DNA of 9,152 nucleotides from Peptococcaceae bacterium UBA3933 (GCA_002385805.1 DGEF01000099.1:1967-11118), one strand, 5' to 3'. Positions 1-5,836 are shown, counted from the stretch's first letter. Translations and numbers: made by a program. Notes: a model not told the origin generated them from the sequence alone.

Positions 1-421
1 ATAAAACCTGGTAGGATATTCTCCTGCCTGTAGCACACCAGTAAGCAAAATGTTCACAGTTGTTAGAGAGAAAATTATAGCCGCCAAAATTGCTTCCCAC
101 TTTTCCTAAAGCTCTTCGGACTACTTCGTTTCTGGTAAATTTATAATTAACGTCTTTTTGTACCTTTAATTCTCCACCGTCTAGAAATTTAGCTAAAGAG
201 GTCCTTTGAATCCAGGCTGAGGGTTGGATGATAAATTTATCTCCGCGAAAATGAACAACTGTACCATCGCCGACATCGATTCCATAATGTCGATAACTGG
301 GAAAACCGTCTTCAAATTGTTGCCAAAATATCCTTTTTTGCGCATCTTTTATATAAAGACGGATAAGTTCTCTTTCTTTATTTGTCAGCAGACGGACTAC
401 ATAAATAACATCACCTTTCAT
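1..421 (-). CDS. LRAT-domain protein (NlpC/P60 superfamily), C-terminus beyond window
   Basis: Reading from ATG at 421 down to 1 gives 140 residues with no stop; the C-terminus lies outside the window. An AGAGGGG ribosome binding site (431-437) sits 9 nt before the start. The protein has the two signatures of the lecithin retinol acyltransferase family: HYGIDVGDGTVVHF at residues 45-58 and NNCEHFAYW at 120-128. His45 and His57 are 12 residues apart, as are the two catalytic histidines of human H-REV107, and Cys122 is in the NCEHF box of the nucleophile, so the triad looks intact. Family members are thiol acyltransferases or phospholipases; the bacterial substrate is unknown, so no specific reaction is assigned. 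No signal peptide or membrane segment is seen in the visible part, though animal relatives carry a C-terminal anchor that would be off-window here. It is a single gene downstream of the mrp terminator. Confidence 0.9.
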   Translation of the reverse strand, partial: MKGDVIYVVRLLTNKERELIRLYIKDAQKRIFWQQFEDGFPSYRHYGIDVGDGTVVHFRGDKFIIQPSAWIQRTSLAKFLDGGELKVQKDVNYKFTRNEVVRRALGKVGSNFGGYNFLSNNCEHFAYWCATGRRISYQVL

Positions 422-478
422 TAATTTTCGCCCCTCTGTATAAAATAGTTAGTATTAATTTATGTATTTTTAGATGAA

Positions 479-502
479 AAGGTTAAGGCTAAGGTTGAGG
501 AT
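479..502. repeat. Short 6-bp-period tandem repeat
   Basis: Four hexamers in exact register (AAGGTT, AAGGCT, AAGGTT, GAGGAT) lie between the LRAT gene and the mrp terminator. The array is short and could be chance, but it resembles the longer 7- and 10-bp arrays at 5951-6055. It encodes nothing visible. Confidence 0.5.
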
Positions 503-513
503 GTTTATAGGGA

Positions 514-550
514 TAAAAAAGCCAAGTACTTGTAAATTAAGCACTTGGCG
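514..550 (-). terminator. Rho-independent terminator of mrp
   Basis: GCCAAGT (521-527) and ACTTGGC (543-549) form a 7-bp stem, extended inward past one mismatch by one more pair. On the minus strand the stem is followed directly by six T residues (515-520). It lies 22 bp past the mrp stop codon and isolates mrp from the LRAT gene. The plus strand after the stem is also T-rich, so it may work in both directions. Confidence 0.85.
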
Positions 551-571
551 TTTGTTTTTGTAATAAAATCT

Positions 572-1450
572 TTATTTATTTAAGAAGTCAAGGTTTTCTG
601 CCAGCAAAGTCAGGTTATTACCTTGGTAATCTTCAATAGCACCTTTATCGGAAAGAGAGGCTAATTCAGGATCCAGTGGGAATTTACCTATTAAATCAAC
701 ATTTAGTTCTGCACAGGTTTTTTCTACATTACTTTCTCCGAAGAGGTTAATTCTCTTACCACAGTCAGGACAAGGCAAATAGCTCATATTTTCCACAATT
801 CCCAGTACGGGGATGTCCATTTTTTGGGCCATTTTAATGGCTTTGCGCACTACCATATTAGCTAAATCCTGAGGAGAAGTTACAATTAGTACACCGTCTA
901 GGTTTAGGGATTGGAGGACGGTTAAAGGTGCATCACCGGTACCGGGCGGCAAGTCTACTATTAAATAATCTAAATCATCCCAGATAACTTCTTCCCAAAA
1001 TTGTTTTATGACGCCGGAAATTATGGGACCACGCCAGATTACAGGTTCATCTTCTTGAGGTAAGAGGAGGTTAATGGACATTAAACCTATACCGGTTTTA
1101 GATTTTTTAGGAAGGACTCCTTTTTCATTTTGTTCCGGTAATCCTTTAACCCCAAATAGTTTGGGTATGCTGGGACCGGTAATATCGGCATCAAGGATTC
1201 CTACCTTGTATCCCTTTTTATTTAAAGCAATAGCTAAAAGGGATGCAAAAGAAGATTTTCCGACTCCTCCTTTACCGCTCATTACCGCAACAACATGTTT
1301 AATATTGTTAAAATCGGGAGCTTTTTTTTCTTCCTCGTTTTTACAGTTGCAGCCGGAACTACCACAGCTTTCCCCGTGGGAACCTCCGCAGTCACAACTG
1401 TTTTCCTGGGAACTTCCACAATTACAACTATGTTCATTATGCTCAGTCAT
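572..1450 (-). CDS. mrp: Mrp/NBP35-family iron-sulfur cluster carrier ATPase
   Basis: This 292-residue protein is a MinD/ParA-fold P-loop ATPase of the Mrp (ApbC/NBP35) group, which binds and hands over Fe-S clusters in the cytosol. The deviant Walker A motif GKGGVGKS is at 59-66, with the family's signature lysine Lys60. The switch region DADITGPS is at 87-94, and LIVDLPPGTGD (Walker B) at 163-173. A CPDC motif (Cys227, Cys230), which in this family bridges a 4Fe-4S cluster across the dimer, lies in MSYLPCPDCG. The first 40 residues are a Ser/Gly/Cys-rich extension with seven cysteines (9, 11, 19, 21, 29, 34, 36) in a tenfold repeat. The start is fixed by AAAGGAGT (1458-1465), 7 nt upstream. 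It has its own promoter and terminator, so it appears monocistronic. Its client proteins cannot be read from the sequence; the family identity is secure. Confidence 0.97.
   Translation of the reverse strand: MTEHNEHSCNCGSSQENSCDCGGSHGESCGSSGCNCKNEEEKKAPDFNNIKHVVAVMSGKGGVGKSSFASLLAIALNKKGYKVGILDADITGPSIPKLFGVKGLPEQNEKGVLPKKSKTGIGLMSINLLLPQEDEPVIWRGPIISGVIKQFWEEVIWDDLDYLIVDLPPGTGDAPLTVLQSLNLDGVLIVTSPQDLANMVVRKAIKMAQKMDIPVLGIVENMSYLPCPDCGKRINLFGESNVEKTCAELNVDLIGKFPLDPELASLSDKGAIEDYQGNNLTLLAENLDFLNK
1343..1429 (-). repeat. ~30-bp in-frame repeats coding the Cys-rich Mrp N-terminus
   Basis: Codons 8-17, 18-27 and 28-36 of mrp are three related blocks, each starting Ser-Cys. The first two read SCNCGSSQEN and SCDCGGSHGE, and share AGTTGT, GGA and GTTCCCA at the DNA level, differing mostly at third positions and by a 3-bp insertion. 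The third block is more diverged (SCGSSGCNC). The pattern suggests local tandem duplication that expanded the cysteine-rich tail. Confidence 0.7.
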
Positions 1451-1479
1451 AAAAAATACTCCTTTCTAGTTTTGTGCAT
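1447..1479 (-). other. Possible 10-codon leader ORF overlapping the mrp start
   Basis: An ATG at 1479 opens a frame coding MHKTRKEYFL, whose TGA overlaps the mrp ATG as ATGA. It has its own TAGGAGT sequence (1489-1495), 9 nt upstream. The octamer GGAGTATT occurs before both this ATG and the mrp ATG, as if the initiation region had been duplicated. If translated it would couple to mrp initiation. It lies downstream of the mrp promoter, so it would be on the transcript. A frame this short can arise by chance. Confidence 0.3.
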
Positions 1480-1501
1480 ATGCTTAATACTCCTAAAAGA
1501 A

Positions 1502-1530
1502 ATAATATACCTATTTTACTAAACTGTAAA
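1502..1530 (-). promoter_or_regulatory. Sigma-A-type promoter of mrp
   Basis: On the minus strand, TTTACA (1525-1530) and TATTAT (1502-1507) are separated by 17 bp. Each box matches the consensus at five of six positions. It would start transcription near 1495, giving a leader of about 45 nt. It lies about 11 bp beyond the sodC terminator, which supports separate transcription of mrp. Confidence 0.7.
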
Positions 1531-1540
1531 GAGTAAATGT

Positions 1541-1572
1541 ATAAAATAAGCGGAGTTAATAAATAACTCCGC
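1541..1572 (-). terminator. sodC terminator hairpin overlapping the stop codon
   Basis: A perfect 9-bp stem, GCGGAGTTA (1564-1572) with TAACTCCGC (1550-1558) on the minus strand, has a 5-nt loop and is followed by TTATTTTAT. The ascending arm is the coding sequence for the last residues of sodC, and the TAA stop is the first three bases of the descending arm. A ribosome finishing sodC would cover the hairpin. Confidence 0.75.
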
Positions 1573-2023
1573 AGGCTAAGCGTTTTCCGGCATTACCTGC
1601 CGGTTGGGTTCGGTAATCATCAGGGTTTTGGTGGATGATAATCGTTTTTCCTATAATATCTCGGACTTTAAATTTATTGGTGAAAAAAGTCATATAGGCA
1701 TAACCGTTATTAGAAAACAGCACTGGGAAATCTCCTGCATGGTTGCCATGGGGTTGACCAGTAGGATTCCAGTGTCCTCCTGCCGCCTGAAAGGGGTCTT
1801 GAGGATCACCTATCTGACAGGTACCGTTTTCATGAATATGAAAGCCATGAGGACCTATAGGCTCTTGGCCATTTTGAGCCGGTTGATAGGGGGGAAGACC
1901 ATATATCTGGGCGGTAACAAGTGTTCCCTCCCCTACGTCGCGAAAGGTAATTAAACCGGTTATCTCCGGAGCCAGAGGTCCGCCTTTTACTCTGGCCCAG
2001 GCCATGGTCCGTGGATAGTTCAT
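1556..2023 (-). CDS. sodC: Cu/Zn superoxide dismutase, cytosolic-type
   Basis: This 155-residue protein matches the Cu/Zn superoxide dismutase family over its whole length; the enzyme converts superoxide to hydrogen peroxide and oxygen. By motif alignment with human SOD1 all ligands are present: copper His62 and His64 (GFHIHENGTC), bridging His84 (GGHWNP), zinc His92, His95 and Asp98 (PHGNHAGD), copper His131 (IIIHQNPDD), and the guiding Arg148. Cys69 and Cys151 can form the conserved disulfide. Most bacterial SodC proteins are exported, but this one begins MNYPRTMAWARVKGG and has no signal peptide or lipobox, so it should stay in the cytosol. The start is set by AAGGGAGGTT (2031-2040), 7 nt upstream. 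It is transcribed alone, divergently from the aldolase gene, and ends in its own hairpin. Confidence 0.96.
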   Translation of the reverse strand: MNYPRTMAWARVKGGPLAPEITGLITFRDVGEGTLVTAQIYGLPPYQPAQNGQEPIGPHGFHIHENGTCQIGDPQDPFQAAGGHWNPTGQPHGNHAGDFPVLFSNNGYAYMTFFTNKFKVRDIIGKTIIIHQNPDDYRTQPAGNAGKRLACGVIY

Positions 2024-2060
2024 GATTAATAACCTCCCTTAATAAGACATTTTTCCGGTT

Positions 2061-2066
2061 ATTATA
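2061..2066 (-). promoter_or_regulatory. Likely -10 box of sodC
   Basis: A perfect TATAAT on the minus strand lies 37 bp before the sodC start codon. No good -35 box is found at 16-18 bp, so an activator or an UP-type AT tract may compensate. I found no PerR- or Fur-like palindrome over it. Confidence 0.45.
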
Positions 2067-2194
2067 GAATATGAAATAAGAATATTTTAGGGAATAGCTA
2101 AGCTTATAAAAAAGGAATAAAAGAAGTTTTGTTAAATATTAATATAAGAACCTTAATTAAGTATTAAAATATTGTTTAATAATTATTTAAAAAT

Positions 2195-2199
2195 AGGAG
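2195..2199 (+). promoter_or_regulatory. Ribosome binding site that decides the aldolase start
   Basis: AGGAG at 2195-2199 touches the in-frame TTG at 2200, leaving no spacer, but lies 9 nt before the in-frame TTG at 2209. The second TTG is therefore the likely start. There is no in-frame ATG nearby. Confidence 0.65.
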
Positions 2200-2208
2200 T
2201 TGAATGAG

Positions 2209-2973
2209 TTGCATAATCAGCTGAAGAGAAAACTTAAAGAAGGTAAACCTGTAGTAGGGCCCTTTGTTATGTCTAATTCACCGGATAATGTAGAAATTTT
2301 AAGTTTGGCCGGTTTCGATTTTGTTATTTTGGATTCTGAACACGGTCCTATGGGTGTAGAAGGAATCATGGGTCTAATCAGAGCAGCAGAAAGCAGAGGG
2401 TGTACCCCTATTGCCCGGGTTACAGAGAATACGGAAACAAATATTTTGCGCCTTTTGGATGTAGGTGCTTACGGCCTTCATGTCCCCCAGGTAAATACTA
2501 AAGAGCAGGCGGAAAATATGGTTCGAGCAGCTAAATATTATCCTTTAGGCAGCCGGGGTTCCGCATTGGCTCGTTCTTCCGGTTATGGCCTTTTGGATGT
2601 TAATGAATACTTTAGAAAAGCTAATGAGGAAACAATGCTTATCCCCCATATTGAGAACATCCAGGGGGTAGAAAATTTAAAGGAAATAGTAAAAGTTTCC
2701 GGTATTGATGTTATTTTCGTGGGACCTATGGATTTATCCCAGTCTTTAGGCTTACCGGGAGAAACCCATCACCCTAAGGTAGAAGAAACTATTCAAAGGG
2801 TTTTAGATATTACTTTAGACTCCGGTTTAATAGCCGGAACACTGGCTCTTACCCCGGAGGAAGCTGCCCGGAGGATAGAGCAAGGATTTAAATATATTGC
2901 CTACAGTGTGGACACTCTTTTATTAGGTAAAATAGCCAAAAAAGAATTTGAGGAATTGCAAAAGTATTTATAA
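2209..2973 (+). CDS. HpcH/HpaI-family class II aldolase
   Basis: From TTG 2209 this is a 254-residue TIM-barrel protein of the HpcH/HpaI aldolase/citrate lyase family, whose metal-dependent members cleave 2-keto-3-deoxy or 4-hydroxy-2-oxo acids to pyruvate (or a related 2-oxoacid) and an aldehyde. The catalytic residues are in place: His45 in VILDSEHGPMG, Arg70 in IARV, and metal ligands Glu149 (PHIENIQG) and Asp175 (FVGPMDLSQSLG). As I recall them, these equal the numbers used for E. coli HpaI, which agrees with the chosen start. HVPQVNTKEQAENMVRAAKYYPLGSRG is also typical, given here as residues 91-117. The length is normal. Exact substrate is not predictable: 2-keto-3-deoxyglucarate-type, hydroxy-oxoheptanedioate-type and YfaU-type enzymes look alike. 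It is a single gene with a terminator, so the context does not help. No convincing promoter was found in the very AT-rich region upstream. Confidence 0.93.
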   Translation: MHNQLKRKLKEGKPVVGPFVMSNSPDNVEILSLAGFDFVILDSEHGPMGVEGIMGLIRAAESRGCTPIARVTENTETNILRLLDVGAYGLHVPQVNTKEQAENMVRAAKYYPLGSRGSALARSSGYGLLDVNEYFRKANEETMLIPHIENIQGVENLKEIVKVSGIDVIFVGPMDLSQSLGLPGETHHPKVEETIQRVLDITLDSGLIAGTLALTPEEAARRIEQGFKYIAYSVDTLLLGKIAKKEFEELQKYL

Positions 2974-2981
2974 TGTTAGAT

Positions 2982-3015
2982 AATAAGACCAGGTTTGTAC
3001 CGGGTCTTATTTTTA
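2982..3015 (+). terminator. Rho-independent terminator of the aldolase gene
   Basis: AATAAGACC (2982-2990) pairs perfectly with GGTCTTATT (3003-3011), and the T-run TTTTT (3010-3014) overlaps the end of the stem. It lies 9 bp past the stop codon and separates the aldolase gene from nrdJ. Confidence 0.85.
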
Positions 3016-3018
3016 CGC

Positions 3019-3034
3019 CTACTATATCTAGTGG
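3019..3034 (+). promoter_or_regulatory. NrdR box 1 upstream of nrdJ
   Basis: The core CTATATCTAG (3022-3031) matches the NrdR-box core CwAtATaTwG with one mismatch; the flanks are partial matches. NrdR is the ATP/dATP-sensing repressor of ribonucleotide reductase genes and normally binds two such boxes in phase. This box is 40 bp from the second, close to four helical turns. Confidence 0.7.
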
Positions 3035-3058
3035 TTAAACAAAATTTTTTTAAAAAAA

Positions 3059-3074
3059 ATACTATATATAGAAG
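3059..3074 (+). promoter_or_regulatory. NrdR box 2 upstream of nrdJ
   Basis: The core CTATATATAG (3062-3071) is a perfect 10-bp palindrome and a full match to the NrdR-box core. It overlaps TACTAT/TATATA sequences that could be the -10 element, so bound NrdR would block the promoter. A long T-run/A-run lies between the two boxes. Confidence 0.75.
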
Positions 3075-3149
3075 AAGTTTTGAAGGGTTTTTCTAAAAAA
3101 CGTGGAAATTATTATAGCGTGGACTAATTATGAAAATTGTGGAAGAATT

Positions 3150-3155
3150 GGAGGT
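3150..3155 (+). promoter_or_regulatory. Ribosome binding site that decides the nrdJ start
   Basis: GGAGGT lies 6 nt before the TTG at 3162. The upstream in-frame GTG at 3102 has only GAAGGG (3081-3086) at 15 nt, too far to serve it. Confidence 0.75.
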
Positions 3156-3161
3156 ATTGTC

Positions 3162-5489
3162 TTGGTAATTATCAAAAAGTCAGATAATGTAGAGATTTTG
3201 GAAGGCCCTAACTTTATAGAGCCAAGGTTTACACCTAATGCCCTGAAAGTAATTGAAAAAAGGTATTTACGTCGAAATAGTAAGGGAGAAATTATTGAGG
3301 ATGCCCAGGAAATGTTAAAAAGGGTGGCTACAAATATTGGGCTTATTGACCATAAAGTTTATAATAAACCCTTGGACCAGACAGAAAAAGTAATTCTGGA
3401 TTTTTATAATATTATGGCAAAAGGGGAATTTTACCCTAACTCTCCAACTTTAATGAATGCCGGGACAAGGGTACAGCAACTTTCTGCTTGTTTTGTTTTG
3501 CCCATAGAAGACAGTATGGAAGCTATTTTTGACAGCCTCAAGTGGACAGCTTTAGTTCACAAATCTGGCGGGGGCACGGGCTTTAGCTTTAGTCGGCTGC
3601 GACCTAAAAATGATATTGTAAGCAGTACAGGAGGCGAAGCATCCGGGCCTATTTCTTTTATGCGTATTTTTAATTCCGCTACGGAAGAGGTTAAGCAAGG
3701 CGGTAAGCGCCGTGGGGCCAATATGGGCATATTAAGGGTTGACCACCCTGATATTGAAGAATTTATTACCTGCAAGGATCAGGAAGGGCATATTAATAAT
3801 TTTAATATTTCTGTAGCCATTACCACCGAATTTATGGAGGCTTTAGCGGAAAATCGAAACTACAGTCTGTATAACCCTAAAGATGGTAGTAAAGTCGGGG
3901 AATTAAGTGCCCAAAAAGTCTTTGACAAAATCGTCTATCAAGCCTGGAAAAATGGGGAACCTGGTGTAATCTTTATTGATAAAATTAACGAAGCCAATCC
4001 TACACCACATATTGGCGAAATTGAAAGCACCAACCCCTGTGGGGAACAGCCGTTACTTCCTTTTGAAAGCTGTAACTTAGGCAGTATAAATTTAGAAAAG
4101 TTTGTAGTAAACGGGGAATTTGACTATGAACATCTAGCTGATGTTATTGAGAAAAGTGTTCACTTCTTGGATAATGTTATCGATGCCAATAAATACCCCA
4201 TTGAACAAATTGAGAAATTAACAAAAGGTAACCGGAAGATAGGGTTAGGTGTAATGGGTTGGGCTAATGCTTTAATCCTCTTAGGTATACCTTATAATTC
4301 AGAGGAAGCTGTTAATAAAGCCAGAGAAATAATGAAATTTATTGATAATAAAGCTAAAGAAGCTAGCCGAGCCCTGGCTAGGGAGAGGGGTCCTTTCCCC
4401 AACTTCAAGGGTTCTGTCTATGATTTACGGGGTGAAGAACCCATTCGCAATGCTACGGTTACAACTATTGCTCCTACCGGGAGTATTTCCATGATAGCTA
4501 ATACTTCCAGTGGCATCGAACCCCTTTTCGGTGTTGTTTATAAATCATTGCGGGCAGATACGGAGTTTATTGAGGCTAACGACCTCTTCGAAAAAATCGC
4601 CAGAGAACGAGATTTCTGGAGTGATGATTTACCTAAGAAGATACTGGAAGCAGGTACCGTAAAAGGGATTAAAGGGATACCGGAAGATATACAAAAGTTA
4701 TTTGTAACCTCCGGTGAAATTCCTGTGGAATGGCATATTAAAATGCAGGCTGCTTTTCAGGAATACTGTGATAATGCGGTGTCCAAAACAATTAATTTCC
4801 CCAATAAGGCAACTGTCGAAGATATTAAAAAGGCTTACCTTTTAGCTTATGAGCTTAACTGTAAAGGATTAACCGTTTACCGTGACGGTTCCCGGGAAGT
4901 ACAGGTATTAAACAAAGGCAAAAAAGAAACAAAGACTTCCGATAACGTTCAGGTTGCAAGTCACGAATTAACTAATATTCGACCCCGGAAAAGGCCTAAA
5001 ATCATGGCCGGCGTAAGTTCCGGTTTTCAGTCGGCTTGTTCTAAGTTTTACGTTACCGTTAACGGCAATGGGGAACCTTTTGAGGTCTTTTGCAATAGTA
5101 TCGGACAAGGTGGGTGTCAAGCGCAAACCAATGCCATTGCCACTTTAGTGACCCTTCTCTTAAGGTGTGGGGTAGCCATTGACGAGATTACCAAACGCTT
5201 ACGGAGGATTCACTGTTCCGCTTGTATCCGCAAAGAAGGAATAGATGTTATGTCCTGTCCGGCGGCAATCGGACAAGCTATTGAATTATATATCGCTAAT
5301 AAACAAAAAGATACTATGGTTCAGCCGGAACAGTTGCTTTTAACCTTTGAGGAAGAAACAGAGGAAAAAGTTAAAGACCAAAAAGGTGATGGAGTAAGTA
5401 CTTGTCCTGAGTGTGGAAGTAAGCTGGCTTATCAAGAAGGTTGTCGGGGCTGTACCAACCCTGGCTGTGCATACCATAAATGTGGATAG
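3162..5489 (+). CDS. nrdJ: Adenosylcobalamin-dependent (class II) ribonucleotide reductase
   Basis: This cytosolic enzyme reduces ribonucleotides to deoxyribonucleotides using a radical made from adenosylcobalamin, without oxygen. From TTG 3162 it has 775 residues. The catalytic barrel holds the redox pair Cys110 (LSACFVLP) and Cys304 (SCNLGSINL), the thiyl-radical Cys293 with Asn291 and Glu295 in NPCGEQ, and the loop TTIAPTGS at 434-441. A TSCPD-type domain follows at about 607-717, with several cysteines (SACSKFYVTVNG, RIHCSACI). The tail has six cysteines (748, 751, 761, 764, 769, 774), as in other class II enzymes, and probably re-reduces the active-site disulfide or binds zinc. An in-frame GTG at 3102 would add 20 residues unlike the family and without a proper ribosome binding site. 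Two NrdR boxes upstream indicate control by dNTP demand. No cobalamin riboswitch fits in the short leader. Confidence 0.97.
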   Translation: MVIIKKSDNVEILEGPNFIEPRFTPNALKVIEKRYLRRNSKGEIIEDAQEMLKRVATNIGLIDHKVYNKPLDQTEKVILDFYNIMAKGEFYPNSPTLMNAGTRVQQLSACFVLPIEDSMEAIFDSLKWTALVHKSGGGTGFSFSRLRPKNDIVSSTGGEASGPISFMRIFNSATEEVKQGGKRRGANMGILRVDHPDIEEFITCKDQEGHINNFNISVAITTEFMEALAENRNYSLYNPKDGSKVGELSAQKVFDKIVYQAWKNGEPGVIFIDKINEANPTPHIGEIESTNPCGEQPLLPFESCNLGSINLEKFVVNGEFDYEHLADVIEKSVHFLDNVIDANKYPIEQIEKLTKGNRKIGLGVMGWANALILLGIPYNSEEAVNKAREIMKFIDNKAKEASRALARERGPFPNFKGSVYDLRGEEPIRNATVTTIAPTGSISMIANTSSGIEPLFGVVYKSLRADTEFIEANDLFEKIARERDFWSDDLPKKILEAGTVKGIKGIPEDIQKLFVTSGEIPVEWHIKMQAAFQEYCDNAVSKTINFPNKATVEDIKKAYLLAYELNCKGLTVYRDGSREVQVLNKGKKETKTSDNVQVASHELTNIRPRKRPKIMAGVSSGFQSACSKFYVTVNGNGEPFEVFCNSIGQGGCQAQTNAIATLVTLLLRCGVAIDEITKRLRRIHCSACIRKEGIDVMSCPAAIGQAIELYIANKQKDTMVQPEQLLLTFEEETEEKVKDQKGDGVSTCPECGSKLAYQEGCRGCTNPGCAYHKCG

Positions 5490-5554
5490 TTATTGACCTA
5501 CCCCCAGAGACCAGTAATTTAAGACGAAAATTTAATTAGATATGCCCCTTTTTT

Positions 5555-5581
5555 GACCTGCCCAGAGCAGGTCTTTTTTTT
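5555..5581 (+). terminator. Rho-independent terminator of nrdJ
   Basis: GACCTGC (5555-5561) and GCAGGTC (5567-5573) form a perfect 7-bp stem with a 5-nt loop, followed by eight T residues. It lies 65 bp past the nrdJ stop. Confidence 0.92.
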
Positions 5582-5587
5582 GCTTTA

Positions 5588-5771
5588 GGGTTAAACTGCA
5601 TGATAGCATGACGTCTTTGAGGTCTAGCTATTAGTACGGCATGACGTCTTACGGGTTAAAATGCATGGCGGCATTATAGCTTTCAGGTTAGCTATCGGGT
5701 CAGCATTACGGCTATCCGGCTAACATTTTGGTCAGCATTTGGTTTTGGTTATACTGCATGATGCCTCTAAG
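5588..5771. repeat. Degenerate tandem array, ~32-bp period, about six units
   Basis: Unit starts are at 5588, 5621, 5653, 5686, 5718 and 5747, giving lengths of 33, 32, 33, 32 and 29 bp and a partial last unit. Each begins GG, most with GGGTTA or GGTTA, and the first five carry GCAT at offset 18-22. Units 1 and 2 share GCATGACGTCTT (5606-5617, 5639-5650). Units 1 and 3 share GGGTTAAA.TGCATG (5588, 5653), and unit 6 carries GGTTATACTGCATG. Units 4 and 5 share GGTCAGCATT (5698, 5730). Short inverted pieces (ATAGCT with AGCTAT; GTTAGC with GCTAAC) could fold. The origin is unknown. It is too degenerate and contiguous for CRISPR. Confidence 0.7.
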
Positions 5772-5830
5772 GGTTCTTTATTATTAATGTTTTAGAAACT
5801 TATTTCATTTTTATTACTAACGAAGTATAG

Positions 5831-5836
5831 TATAAT
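5831..5836 (+). promoter_or_regulatory. Possible -10 box of the ABC-F gene
   Basis: A perfect TATAAT occurs in an AT-rich stretch; the best -35 at 17 bp is the weak TTTTTA (5808-5813). If used, transcription would begin near 5843 and give an untranslated leader of about 225 nt containing both short-period arrays. Confidence 0.4.

Noticed and set aside
224..424. 66-codon plus-strand open frame
   Set aside because: It lies antisense to the LRAT-domain gene, has no ribosome binding site and no recognisable domain.
1074..1522. Two plus-strand open frames antisense to mrp
   Set aside because: They are low-complexity reverse readings of the Cys-rich and P-loop coding region. The minus-strand protein is unmistakable.
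1604..1954. 116-codon plus-strand frame antisense to sodC
   Set aside because: It overlaps a clear Cu/Zn SOD on the other strand and shows no family motif.
2041..2199. PerR- or Fur-type operator in the sodC/aldolase divergent region
   Set aside because: The region is very AT-rich, but no 7-1-7 palindrome close to the PerR or Fur consensus could be aligned.
3016..3161. Cobalamin riboswitch controlling nrdJ
   Set aside because: The space after the aldolase terminator is too short and is taken up by NrdR boxes. No B12-box-like conserved core is seen.
3130..3168. 12-codon ATG frame ending over the nrdJ TTG start
   Set aside because: There is no ribosome binding site before the ATG and nothing supports translation.
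3557..3775. Minus-strand open frame inside nrdJ, and similar ones at 6456-6638 and 7356-7538 inside the ABC-F gene
   Set aside because: They are antisense shadows over conserved catalytic motifs, with no ribosome binding site or family match.
5588..5771. CRISPR array
   Set aside because: The units are contiguous and degenerate, with no constant repeat separated by unique spacers and no cas genes nearby.
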